A stretch of DNA of 64,000 nucleotides from Nematostella vectensis (taxonomy: Eukaryota > Cnidaria > Anthozoa > Actiniaria > Edwardsiidae). Location of the stretch: contig NC_064037.1 in NCBI RefSeq assembly GCF_932526225.1, forward strand, positions 2,170,001 to 2,234,000. The letters are read 5' to 3'. The notes beneath the pieces were generated by a model. That model worked only from the letters and a program-made list of their open reading frames with translations. It had not been told where the DNA came from and ran no database searches. The translations under genes were made by a program, and so were the position numbers. This document shows, piece by piece, positions 24,086-36,463 of the stretch (position 1 is its first letter; each line of letters starts with the position of its first letter).

Positions 24086-27000
24086 CTGGTCTTGCCTCGG
24101 CCATTTTCTCCGTATGCTCGATGAGAGAAAGACAGACAAAGGCCCAGTTGAAGAGATACTGAGCGGGTAGCGATCCGTGCTTAGCGACCGCTCCTTGCGG
24201 TACATCTGTTGAGGGGCAAGAAAAGGATAGCTTGACAACAGAACTCAAAACGATACCTTTCTTTTTCTCCTTACATTTCTATTAATTCTATTTATCCCTC
24301 CCCAAACCTTTCTCCAATCCCTCTGCATTCGCATGCCCTCCTGACTCTGTAGTCATCCAGGACCCCCCCCCTCCTTCTTCCCCCTTCAACCCCCTCTATA
24401 TAAGCACACAATCTTTGGTCAGGGTGACCAACCATCATAACCCCCCCCCCCCCCCCCCCATCCAACTCTCTCTTCCCATGTTAATCTCTATCCTCCAACT
24501 CTCTTTTCCAATCTACATCCCTATCCTCCCAAGACTCCAACTCTCTTTTCCCATCTTCATCCCTACCCTCCCAAGCCTCCAACTCTCTCTTCCCATCTTC
24601 ATCCCTACCCTCCAACTCCCTCTTCCCATTTTCATCCCTATCCTCCCAAGACTCAAACTCTCTCTTCCCATCTTCAACCCTATTCTCCAACTCTCTCTTC
24701 CCATCTTCATCCCTATCCTCCCAAGCCTTCAACTCTTTCTTGCCATTTTCATCCCTATCCTCCCAAGCCTTCAACTCTCTCTTGCCATCTTCATCCCTAT
24801 CCTCCCAAGCCTTCAACTCTCTCTCCCAATCTTCATCCCTATCCTCCCAAGCCTTCAACTCTCTCTTGCCATCTTCATCCCTTTCCTCCTAAGCCTCCAG
24901 CTCTCTCTTCCCATCTTCATCCCTATCCTCCCAAGCCTTCAACTCTCTCTTTCCATCTTCATCCCTATCCTCCCAAGCCTTCAACTCTCTCTTCCAATCT
25001 TCATCCCTATCCTCCGAAGCCTTCAACTCTCTCTTCCCATCTTCATCCCTATCCTCCCAAGCCTTCAACTCTCTCTTCCCATCTTCATCCCTATCCTCCC
25101 AAGCCTCCAACTCTCTCTTCCCATCTTCATCTCTATCCTCCCAAGCCTTCAACTCTCTCTTCCCATCTTCATCCCTATCCTCCCAAGCTTTCAACTCTCT
25201 CTTCCTATTTTCATCTCTATCCTCCAACTCTCTCTTGCCATCTTCATCCCTATCCTCCAACTCTCTCTTCCCATCTTCATCCCTATCCTCCCAAGCCTTC
25301 TAACATGCTCAACTTTATTTTCAGAGCCATGACACGCCCCTTAGCCACATCCCTAAGGGTGGTCACCCATCCTACCCTCCACACCCCCATCCATCCCTCC
25401 ATTAAGCAAACCCTTTATCAAAGCACGCCCAACTTATATTGTAGAGTCTTAGCCACGCCCCTTATAAGGGTGATTACCCATCCTTTCGCCTTCTCCCTCA
25501 TTTAAGCAAACCCTTCCAACTAAGCTCGCCAAACTTACTCTGTAAAGTCTTGGCCAGCCCCTTGGCGTCAACTTTGAAGCCGGTCTCGTTAGAGCGCGCC
25601 GTTGGGTCGTAGGCGGTTATATTCTTGACGAGATCTTGATTGACGTACTGCTTGCACGTGGTCCACTCTTCAAAGCGCGCCTGCAGTTCAGGATTCGTGT
25701 TGAAGATTCCGAGAACTGCCCTCAGAATGTCATGAATCACCTGTATAGTAAACAAAGTTAAGTAACATTGAAGTGAACACCCGGTACCCGGAAATAGTCG
25801 TCAAATCTTACATCTTTTTTGGAAGAATGGTCGAACCATAGAGACACGACTAAGTGACTATTTGCATGGAATTTCGAGATGATCGCGGTTCAAGAGATTG
25901 TGCAATTAAGCATGCGCCTTCGGAGTTGTCTCTGTCAGTCGCCATTTTGTCATCGTATCAAAATACAAAGTAGTGTGAGAAAGCATACACTTCCATCGGC
26001 TAATTTGTGGAAGCGATAATTTCGATTGGATTTAGTTAATAAAGCATATGACTTTATTCTCAGTGGTTATTTTGATATTTCCTCTGATAATTTCGCAAAC
26101 ATTGGTTTAAATCTATAACATAGGGGCACGTGAGAAGGGATCTTCTGTTACTGATGAATACCTTTGGCGGGTCCTTGTAGCTCTTGATCTCGGCGAAAGC
26201 ACGCGCGTCCAGTCTCCCCACGTTCTCCCGCAAGTCTAGTAGCATGAGCCGATCAAACAGCACGTCGATACGAGAGTCCTCGTACTCTTTTTCTACCTCT
26301 GTAAACATGGGAAAAAAGTCATGTTATCATAGAATCTATGCCCTCGGGGGGAATGGGGGGACTCTCCAGAAAAGTAGACGGGGGTGATCGTCCTATCTAT
26401 TATGGTATAAAATATGGGCCAAATGCTATCCCTAAGGCGTGTTGATTTTTCCGATTCTCTTAGGGATAAGAATTTCTTTGAACACACCCAATTTGCTTTC
26501 TCTTTGGGGTAACAATTTCTGTTGACCACAACCAATTTGCTATCTAGGGTTAAAATTGATTTTACCGACCATCACTACCTTTTTATCGTTTTTTATCGGA
26601 GTCCCCCTCCCCTGGGAATCTACGGATAAAAGAGTCCTCGTACTCTTTCTTTACCTTAATTAACACGAAAGTCATTTGATAATATAATTGGATTCTTTAT
26701 GTCCCTGCTTCAGACTAATTACTGTATTCCATTTGGGTTCCCTGTGGTAAGGGTTAGGAACATTACATCATCAACCACAGGGAGCCCAAATGAATAGGCT
26801 GACCATTCCTCCCATGCTGAATCTGACCCACCTAGGACGATATTCTTCTCGAGTCCCGCCACTTCCCGTGCGACCTCGCGGTGGGCCATGGCCAGCAGTC
26901 GGAGCATGCGCTGTATTTCCCTATTCTCGTGCGGCGGAAGTGCCTTCAGGTCACCGATACTGATATCCACTACGGCGACAGCGTGACCTTCCGCGTCACG

Positions 27001-30000
27001 TAACGGGAAGGCCATGTGACGCTCGCCGTACGCGTCAGCAGTAATCGTCTCCGAGCTCTCAACGCATTTGAACAAATAGTCCCTGCAAGATAAAGTACAT
27101 GACAATTTTAATAGCCGAATTATTTACGCGAATTCTAGAGATTTCTTAGATCCTTGCCTCGTCTGGGATAGCGCGTTGTCGATCAATCATCTAAACCAAT
27201 AAATGATGACTTTAAAATGCCGTGCGATAAAAAGCCGTTAGACGGCACACAGCAAAGCCATTGGCTAGTCAAGAAAGTATTACTGACTACGCGCAATTTT
27301 CAGACGCGAAGTGGATATTGGATTCTCTGCGGTCGCGAAACTACAAATTAGATCAGAGGTACTTCAACATTGGCCACCCTATATCTTGCGTCTACTTCAA
27401 CATTGGCCACCCTATATCTTGCGTCTACTTCAACATTGGCCACCCTATATCTTGCGTCTACTTCAACATTGGCCACCCTATATCTTGCGTCTACTTCAAC
27501 ATTGGCCACCCTATATCTTGCGTCTACCTATTAAAGTCCAGATGTAGGTGTTGCCCCAAAAATGCATTTTAAACCTTTATCGTGCGGCTTTCCTAAGTCC
27601 TTGGTCAATAAATCACTGTCGTATGGCGACATTTTAGCACGAAAATCAAACGGAATTGACACAAGTTAAGACACCTACCTGAAGAGGTTGTCCTTTCTGT
27701 CTAATCGAGGTGGGTTGTTAAAGCGCTCGCTTACTCCGTTATGCGACAAGAGTATCATGCGACGCAATACCAGGCCGTCAGAAGGCTGCAAAGATAACAA
27801 CATACAAACAGGTTCGGTATAAGTAGAGGCTTTCTTCTTAATTTACAGAAAATGTATAGAATTAGGAACTAGTTCTATCGTTTTGACCGGGTTTCCTTTG
27901 ATCAACGAGGTGTGACGTCACACATAAAGCCTCTCTACTCTTTCCAAGCCCCGCGCTTTCTAGCAGTTAACCTTCGAATACAGGAAGTTGCGGGTAAAGC
28001 ATAGACAAGAAAGGAAGACTGATAGGGGTGGGGAGGGAGGGGATGACGTACCCTTAGTCCTGGCTCCACGAGGTAGACATTGACGTTCTGCACATTTTGA
28101 CTGCGCCGCAATATCCAGGAGACAGCGGACTCCGCCACACGCAGCGTCTTACGACGGATATCAACGAACTGGATCGCTTGACTTAGTGCCTTGGCGGCAG
28201 CCTGGGGAGAGAAACGAATAATCGGATTAAATGGAAGGATGAGAATGGGTTTAATGAGATAGGGAATGGGAGAATGGGATAGGGATTAATCGATGAGAAT
28301 GAGTGGGCCAGTTCTTCATGTAAGGCCTTATGGTTAGGACATCATGTAGGGCTAGGGTTGTCAATGATGAGATGATGATTACCACAACAGTGAGACGATG
28401 ACTATGAATGACGATGAAGGCTAACGGTGGCTCACCTGGTAGAAAGAGATTTCGTGTGTGATAAAGGGCGTCTTGTGCGAGTCGTTCAGAGTATCGACCC
28501 CAAGTAGACCGATCACACGCTTCTCATGGTCCTTGAGCGGCAGAACGATGAGCGAGCCGTCAGTCTGCAACCATGACAACACATGACAAGATGTCAATGT
28601 AATAACAAGAAAAAAGAAAAGGCCGCAAAAGGCAGTGGTCATGTCACGATCCTACCACAGTTCCAGTGAATATTTTTTAGGTTTCTACTCAAAATTCATT
28701 CTTTCTAATACTCTCACTTAACTCACATCTTTGTTCCTGAAGGAATTCCAGAAATACACTCCGCCGTGGCTGCCGACCTTGGGCACATGTATCGGCTTCC
28801 CAGAGTCCACTGCAGCCCAGCTAACGGCCTTCATGTCCCTGTAGATGACCTTGCCGAGCATGTAGCCGATGTCCTCTGCCGTACACGCCGCGTATCGGAG
28901 CACAGCCTCGCCTCGGTGCAGAGCTTCCGGGTCATCGTTAGTCTCCAGCATGCTTACGAAGCTGCTGACCATCTTCCCGCGCCCGTGCTCTTCCGCATCT
29001 TTGTACAGGACTTGAAAGGTGGCCTGGTAGACTGGGTCGAGCTGCGCGCCACTCGTCTGCGCAGCCACGTCGATGTTGGTCAGCCATCGCTTGCGAGTCT
29101 CACTGCGCCTGCGCTCTTCGAATGACCGCTGCAAAAAAGGAGGGTTCACATTGGTCGTTCATGCAAATTGTTCTAGTATATCAGATATAATCAATTGCTC
29201 CGACCAAGAGCTAACGATAAAAACGCCTACGCAGTCACCCCGACTTCCTTTTCGACACCCCCACTTCATGAATTCTGAGAGGGTATGTTTTATGCAAAAA
29301 AAGGTGCTGTAAGCAAATGGAGAGGAAAGGTCGATCAAACTTTTTTTGGTGTCAACAGATATGGTTGTCATAGTTACCTCCACGCTTGAGACGAGGAATG
29401 TTATCAGAGCCTCAAACGCCTCCTCTTCGTCAGGAAGAGTGGCGTAAACCGCGTCGATGATGTCACGGAACTCTTGGCGATTCAGATTTTTCGTCACTTC
29501 GCCGAATATGCGCACAGCTGAAAAAAAACCCATCAATATTAAAATATTATTTAATACTTACAAAATAAACGCCACGAGAGTTCGATCAACGGAATATAAA
29601 AAACGCATGTATGTTCCAATGATCATCGGGGGAAAAAAACGTTCGAAGCTTTAAGACCTATATTAATAACAATAAATTCTTACCTTCTTTGTAGCCGTTC
29701 TCCACATTATCAACTTTCCATTTGTTAAGCACCACTTGAATTTTGTCTAGTTCAAGGCTCCCGGAGCCATCGATATCCCACAAATCAAAGAGCTGATCAA
29801 CCAGGCGACGTCTTTTGGCCGAGCGAGCGTCAAGGCGTGCCTTTAATGGGAAAAAAAATAGATTATTGCGAAGATAAAAGTCTCGGTGTGAACGTCGTGA
29901 AAATTCTCCCGCAAAAATAAAATAAAAATTCCCTAACGGAATTACATTCGGTGTTTTTTTATTGGTCCGCGCCTTACGGAGAGGTGGCGTCATTCGAAAC

Positions 30001-33000
30001 CATTACAGTGTTGGCCAATGAAAATGCTTCAAGGATTTTGAATCAGAGAAGCCAGTTTGCGATTTAGGTGAAGTTGAAGATCTTCGGCGAGAGTTCGTAG
30101 AGTAGTTAGAACTACAGTAATTGAATCGTGATTTTATTATCGCGCATACCAATTTATAATAATAATGAATATCAAATAATATCAATAATGTACATATTGT
30201 GTTAGATACCTTGTTCATCCGATTCAGACGATCGAAGTCAAACTCCACGTAGTTGGCGCGAGTAAAGCGAACGAACTTCTCAAGGATGTGTCTGAATGCA
30301 AAGGAATGATAATTATCAGCAAGTGAAAGAAAAGGGTCGACTTTATCTAGAATAACAGACATAGCCACATCTCCCAGTATATCCATATTAACGTATCAAT
30401 ACTCCAGATTACAACGCACTTTTTTGGTTCACCGCCGAGGAATTTCTCGATCAGGGCCAAGAACTGCGCCTGGTTGAGCGTATTCTCGTCGAAAGCGGAA
30501 CCCTCGACCTCTTTCTCGGGCCTGAGGATGGCGCTGACCGTAGTCTCTGTCTCAGAACGCTCAGAGTTAACTAGAAACACAAAACAACAAGTGCATCATA
30601 AATAGGGATCAAATAAAAACTAGCAAGAATTCCAAAATAAAAAAGCGTATTTATTATTATTTATTACTGGGAAACACGCCAAACGTTACTTTGTCTCACA
30701 ACTTGAATGAAAGCCTTCAGCCTATTTTTCAGCGCACTGATATTTCAGCTCAGTCACCTTTCAGTCGTTTCTATCTTCGTGCTTTCACGGTGACTTACGC
30801 GTAATGCAAACTCAGCTCGAAAAAGGCCAAAACAAAGATAGCGCGAACTTTTTCATGTTTTCACCACATAGGAACATGAAAGAAAAATAGAAGAATGGTT
30901 TGCGAGTGGACTGCATGCCAATGTACAGTACCTTTTTTTTAATTTTTGGGACTCGAGTTTGACATTTTAAACGATTACACAATCATTGACAGGTTTTTTT
31001 AAATTTCACATTACGTTTCTTACTCCACATTCATTTCAAATGATATTTCACATGGTGAATCTAATACGGTTCTTATTTCTCATCCATTTTACATGATGTA
31101 TTTCACATTTCAGACTTACATTCCTCTGGTATTGAATCAAGTAGCTTTCTTTCCTCATTCGTCAAAGGTTGTTCATCCGAAACAGATGCTTCCTCATCTG
31201 GTTTATTTGCTTCCTCTTCCGGTTTTGTTACTTCCTCTTCCGTTTTTGTAGCTTCCTGTTGCACTGTCTCAGACTCTGCTTGTTCTTCTGCTTTCGCATT
31301 TTCATAAACAGGCGCCTCTTGTTGGGCATCTTGATTAGTTTCACCCACTGAAAAGCGTTTTTAAAAATGGTTAGATAAATTTCTTAAACAAAATTCTTTA
31401 ACCAACTGTAGTCACAAGGAAGCAGAAGAAGAACCGACCTGTCAGGTCCTGACCCTCCTGGGCCGATTGGACCACGTCTGGTGGCCCGTGAGCAGTGTCT
31501 ACTGAACCCTGTGATTCATCTGAAGGTGCAGGTGTTATCTCTGCAGTGTTAGTTTGTTGTGCTTCGGGTTTGGCTGGAGCTTTCTCCTGAGAAATCTCTT
31601 TTTGAGGCTCAATGTCACCCTTTGGCTTCTCCTCCTCAAAGACGGATTCTTCGTCACTTGTCTCCTCAATTTCAATAACAGGCCCTGCAATGTAATCAAG
31701 TCAAGATCAGCAAGAGCTTCCTCAGGGGGGTCCAGAATAGGCTTTTACCCCCATCCCCCCTCTCTCACAGTTCAAAACTGATTACACCAAGGGGAAAGCT
31801 TACATTGGCGAGGATTTCTTAGGACATCTCGGTCCGCTGCCTGGGCCCCATCGTAAAAGAGTCCCAGTAGTTCCAAAACGCGTTGGCGATCAAGATGGCC
31901 AGCCTATATAGGAAAAATCGTAGAAAATATTGACTGGAAATCTCATAAACATTAAAAATACTTTTTACAGGGAGTCCTTACTCTGTTGACGTCACAAACC
32001 AGGAACAAGTTTTGAAGAACATTCCTGAAATGAGGAAATATAACAGGGTACTTAGTGATTGTAAGCATTGGTGTTGAGTTAATTCACCAGGAACTTACAT
32101 CCAAAAGTGGTTACTTTTACTTGTAATTTCAATATTCCCTGAGCTCTAGTCGATTATTTCCATTTGCTTAAACGCTTTTTAGCGGCCAGCAACTTGCTAT
32201 TGCTTGACTGGAAATCCAATGTAAATGCTTCAAGGACTTTGAATGATTAAAGCTATAAGGCGATTTAAGTTGTTGCAAATCATTGGCAAAAAATGTAATA
32301 CAGAGTGTGATCGAAAGGTGGACACTGAACCAGGAAGACTTAAAATACACCAGAGACAAAACATTTGCTGAAGGAAATTCCGAGTTTGCCAAAACAAGAA
32401 ATAAAACAGTCACCCTTGAGCGTCCATTTTTATGGCAAAAATAGGGGATGATTTAGGGTATAAAAAAGGATCGAATTATCTCATTTTCAGGCTACTGAAA
32501 TGTTATTCATTGAATTTGGTAAACGAAGTATTCAACTGTTGCTTTTAGAGGGATTACAGTTTTTATCGGATAATTTCTCATAACAAAAACTAAGGTACTA
32601 GTGACTAGGCCTTACGGGGTAGAGGATATAATGAGTGCACCAGCAAAAACTGCAAAATAAGGAGGATATAGAGGGATCTTGCAAAAATTTTGCAAAGTCT
32701 AGGAATCCTGGCGTTTTTACCGCAAGTCTCGAGGCTCGTTTTTTTTCAAACTTTTAGGATCTCAGAGCCTGTTTTTTTCTACCACGGTCTCGTATCTTTA
32801 AATGCGACCTCAGAGTCTCTGATTTTGTTAAACGCTATCTGTTTTATGTTGTTACCATGCTACGGGTTTCCCCTTGTAGCAAGATTGTATTGTCACTCTT
32901 CTTTTTCCAACTGATGTTTATGACATACCTCGAGCAAGTTACCCGAAAACAACCTCGGAAAGCTCCGGCTCGGGTTCCGAAATTTGACAAGAGTCTCTGG

Positions 33001-35664
33001 CTCGGATTCCGAAATCTGACAAAAGTCTAGGGCTCAGATTCTGAAACACGGGTATCGGCACCTCGGCAACTCTCAGATTTACCCATCACTACCTCTATAT
33101 ATAATGCCTTGAGAGTTCCTGACAGTGATCAAATAGGCTGGCAATAAATGTACTCTTTCTATCTCCTTTTTACCTCATGGCTTGTCTAATTGTCGCAGCC
33201 CTGTACTCTTTAGCACATGAGGCCATGTGGACGAGAAAGGCATTAAAGGCTGGAGATGTCATGTTACCACCATATGGAGCCAAGTACTGTGTAAGTTAAG
33301 ATAGGATAACATGAGAAAGGATAGCAAGGGACAGACAGCTTGGGATAGGACAGCAAGAGAAAGGATAACAAGAGATTGGATAACAATGGATAAGATAGCG
33401 AGGGATAGGGTAGCAGGGGAAAGGATAGCAAGAGATTGGATAACAATGGATAAGATAGCTTGGGATAGGGTATCCCCTCCCTCGACACCTCAGGTCCCCT
33501 AGTGCATCCCCTCCCTCAACACCTCAGGTCCCCTAGTGCATCCCCTCCCTCAACACCTCAGGTTCCCTAGTGCATCCCCTCCCTCAACACCTCAGGTCCC
33601 CTAGTGCATTCCCTCCCTCAACACCTCAGGTCCCCTAGTGCATCCCCTCCCTCAACACCTCAGGTCCCCTAGTGCATCCCCTCCCTCAACACCTCAGGTC
33701 CCCTAGTGCATCCCCTCCCTCAACACCTCAGGTTCCCTAGTGCATCCCCTCCCTCAACACCTCAGGTCCCCTAGTGCATCCCCTCCCTCAACACCTCAGG
33801 TCCCCTAGTGCATCCCCTCCCTCAACACCTCAGGTCCCTTAGTGCATCCCCTCCCTCGACACCTCAGGTCCCTTAGTGCACCCCCTCCCTCAACACCTCA
33901 GGTCCCCTAGTGCATTCCCTCCCTCAACACCTTAGGTCCCTTAGTGCATCCCCTCCCTCAACACCTCAGGTCCCCTAGTGCATCCCCTCCCTCGACACCT
34001 CAGGTTTCCTAGTGCATCCCCTCCCTCAACACCTCAGGTCCCCTAGTGCATCCCCTCCCTCAACACCTCAGGTCCCCTAGTGCATTCCCTCCCTCAACAC
34101 CTCAGGTCCCCTAGTGCATCCCCTCCCTCGACACCTCAGGTCCCCTAGTGCATCCCCTCACTCAACACCTCAGGTCCCTTAGTGCATCCCCTCACTCAAC
34201 ACCTCAGGTCCCTTAGTGCATCCCCTCCCTCAACAACTCAGGTCCCCTAGTGCATCCCCTCCCTCAGCACCTCAGGTTCCCTAGTGCATCCCCTCCCTCA
34301 ACACCTCAGGTCCCCTAGTGCATCCCCTCCCTCAGCACCTCAGGTTCCCTAGTGCATCCCCTCCCTCAACACCTCAACTGCCCAAGCACAGACATTCCAA
34401 AGAGCAGAGCCCAATACCCTCAAATCACACACCAACCTCTTTGAAGCCATCCAAATCAATAACTCTACCAGTGGTGTCTGTTGGCCCGAGAGGGATGCAA
34501 TATTCTGCGCCTGTAATGTGTCAAAAACTTATTCAATATTAATATAAATTATCATATATCATCATTTTTATAAAAATAAACCTTTTCTTAGATCTTCTGA
34601 TAACTTTGAAGAAAATTCTTGGAAAGACATCAGCATGTTTTGAACCTGTTGGTTAAAAAAAGGACATATTGTTTTTTGTTTAACTACCAACCGCCACAAA
34701 GGGTGGTTTCTAGGGGTTGGCCGAACTGGCTCCATCTCCTCCTATTATCAGATATTTGTCCTAGATATATAAAAAAATAATAATAAGGAAATCAACAGAA
34801 GAACAATGAATCTGGCCCTCCTTCCCTTGAAACCCTTGCTTCACCCAGTCCCCCCCCTTCCATCCCTTAGGAACTCCTGGATCTGACCCTGGCCACAAAC
34901 ACCACACCTCTACTTACAGCAGCAAGAGGAAGAAAGCCTTTCCAGTCAGATGTCCACTCTACAAACTGTTCTTCAAGGGCCATAGCTCTCCTCCTTTCCT
35001 CCATCTCCCTTGCTTTCTCTTCCTTCTCACGCACAATCCTCCTTTGCTTGGCCTCCTCTTTCATCTTTGCCAATTTATTTTCCTCAGATGAAAAAATCTC
35101 CTTTTTCAAATCCTCTGTCACTTTGTGAAGTCCCTTTGTGTAGGGTGAGGCCTCAACAAAGTTAGAGTACTTGAGGTTGTTACGCATTAGATACTGTGCT
35201 AAGTAATTAATAGGGTTGAAATCTGGACAAAACCCTTCTGAATCAGTTAGTCCCCTTTTGGTGACTTCATCTAGGAGTTTCTCTACACCAAGTATTAATG
35301 TAGGTAAAAGGTTTTCTACAAGATACACCCTAGCATCTGCCGTGAGTTCATTGTCATATAGCCAGTCCTTTGCTAGTACATCCAAAGGAATCTTTCTAGT
35401 AACCAAACGAGCAATTTCCTTTGCTTCTCCGTCTTTTCTTTTCTTCTCTATTCGTAATTCCTGGAGTCGCTTGTTCACTTTGCGTTCGTGGGCTTCCCGC
35501 CACTTGCGCATTATATTTCTCGACAGGTTTCGAATAACGGGGCTTTTTATACCGTTCAACTCCATGCTTTTCTCGAAGACATCGGCGGCTGATAGGGCGC
35601 GCGGTCTATCAGGAGACGGTGTTATCCTGAGTTCGTCAAACGACGAGTCCTTCTCGAATTCCAT
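23970..35664 (-). CDS. EFCAB5: EFCAB5-like protein (EF-hand and GAF domains), 20 exons
   Basis: Exons: 35664-34918, 34645-34582, 34510-34437, 33286-33174, 32024-31982, 31903-31804, 31684-31439, 31347-31120, 30570-30420, 30291-30210, 29840-29684, 29517-29378, 29128-28727, 28564-28436, 28201-28052, 27785-27679, 27082-26832, 26298-26162, 25740-25539, 24205-23970. All junction phases agree; about 1252 aa. Features: DPY30-like motif [15 protein letters not shown] (149-163); Glu/Arg-rich helix (about 200-235); EF-hand-like loop split by an intron (344-355); acidic low-complexity region (about 380-535); second EF-hand [12 protein letters not shown] (638-649); GAF domain (about 790-940) and a second GAF-like region (about 960-1060). 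Both EF loops lack the usual Glu at position 12, so calcium binding may be weak. The family is linked to cilia and sperm in animals; the function here is inferred. The terminal exon is the least certain. Confidence 0.8.
24440..25303. repeat. 42/30-bp pyrimidine-rich array in EFCAB5-like intron 19
   Basis: About 21 units of aactctctcttcccatcttc plus atccctatcctcccaagccttc (42 bp); some units lack the last 12 bases (30 bp). Preceded by a C run at 24440-24460. Both lengths are multiples of three, which leaves a 305-codon frame open on the plus strand and repeats like [11 protein letters not shown] on the minus strand. The strand bias (all pyrimidine on plus) suits triplex formation. Confidence 0.92.
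27357..27530. repeat. 33-bp tandem repeat, five units
   Basis: Five nearly identical copies of tacttcaacattggccaccc plus tatatcttgcgtc in intron 16 of the EFCAB5-like gene. The near identity suggests recent expansion. Confidence 0.95.
30003..30190 (-). mobile_element. decayed CR1/L2-like RT fragment 2
   Basis: Minus-strand reading includes [12 protein letters not shown] and later [11 protein letters not shown], which match in order the R-x-x-YCN and LHWLP motifs seen near the end of CR1/L2-type polymerases. Lies in intron 10 of the EFCAB5-like gene. No complete frame. Confidence 0.65.
32205..32290 (-). mobile_element. decayed CR1/L2-like RT fragment 3
   Basis: Minus-strand reading [20 protein letters not shown] is similar to fragments 1 and 2. 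Lies in intron 4 of the EFCAB5-like gene. Confidence 0.6.
33300..33475. repeat. irregular purine-rich gataggata repeat
   Basis: Imperfect copies of ggataacaagagattggata-type sequence directly beside the 34-bp array, in intron 3 of the EFCAB5-like gene. Confidence 0.7.
33474..34375. repeat. 34-bp minisatellite, about 26 units
   Basis: Consensus tcccctccctcaacacctca plus ggtcccctagtgca, highly regular, with a few cc/tt variants. It fills most of intron 3 of the EFCAB5-like gene and ends about 60 bp from exon 3. The period is not a multiple of three. Confidence 0.96.
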
Positions 35665-36463
35665 CGTACAGTATCAAACTGGGAATAATCTTCTAACGAT
35701 GTTCTAATTGCAATAGAAGCTAGCGCCTTCTCCGATTAAGTGACTTCGGGACCTAGCAAGCAAACGAGCATCCAACAAAACAACTTCTCTCGAGTGAGCT
35801 CATAACAGAAGTTGGAGATTGTAGATATTTTGGAGCAACATGTTAATTGTTCCTGAACTTTTCAAAGAGAACTCGACTCGAAGATTGTTAGTTACCATGG
35901 AAATAGACGACGGGCCATATCCGATAGCATGAATAATAATCACAGTAATTAATTTTCAAAAGGGGCATTATTTCTGCTATGTATCATTTTCTTTGTAGAA
36001 AGTTTGACTAATATAAAAAAACACTTATATTATGAAATCAAGTACAGCCATTGCCCATTAAAGCTCAATAAATGTCTCGTCTCAAATATTTATCAACTTT
36101 TCACGCAATGCCCATTCGATCGTGACGGGTACCCTGTGCTAGTCCCTAAAAATACTCGGTCCTCCTTTGTTATCAAACCAGGAACGCCTGTGCGTTATTA
36201 GGCTAATTCGACAATTTCAGGTTTTATTGTTTATACTTTTGCCCAAAAGTTTTGACTATTTTCTCGTAATCGGCTAAAAGCGCCCTCGAGATTGTTCACC
36301 CAATGTAGTGAGCCTTTATCTTTCTAGAACACGGCGGTGGGTGATAAATTCAGGAAGCCTGTGAGGGCTTTTCTCTGAGAAGAGTTGGCGTATCGTGTGT
36401 ATTCGTAGGTGTGGTTCAGTTTCGACTTATAAGCTCGTCCTTGCGTGTAGTGTTTCCTCCGCT
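35665..36463. promoter_or_regulatory. shared region between divergent genes
   Basis: About 800 bp separate the start codons of the EFCAB5-like gene (minus) and the small gene at 36464 (plus). No TATA box at a convincing place. The arrangement allows a shared bidirectional promoter; this is inference only. Confidence 0.4.

Noticed and set aside
24415-25332. 305-codon plus-strand frame ([12 protein letters not shown] repeats)
   Set aside because: Produced by the 42/30-bp intronic array; low complexity, antisense to a well-supported gene.
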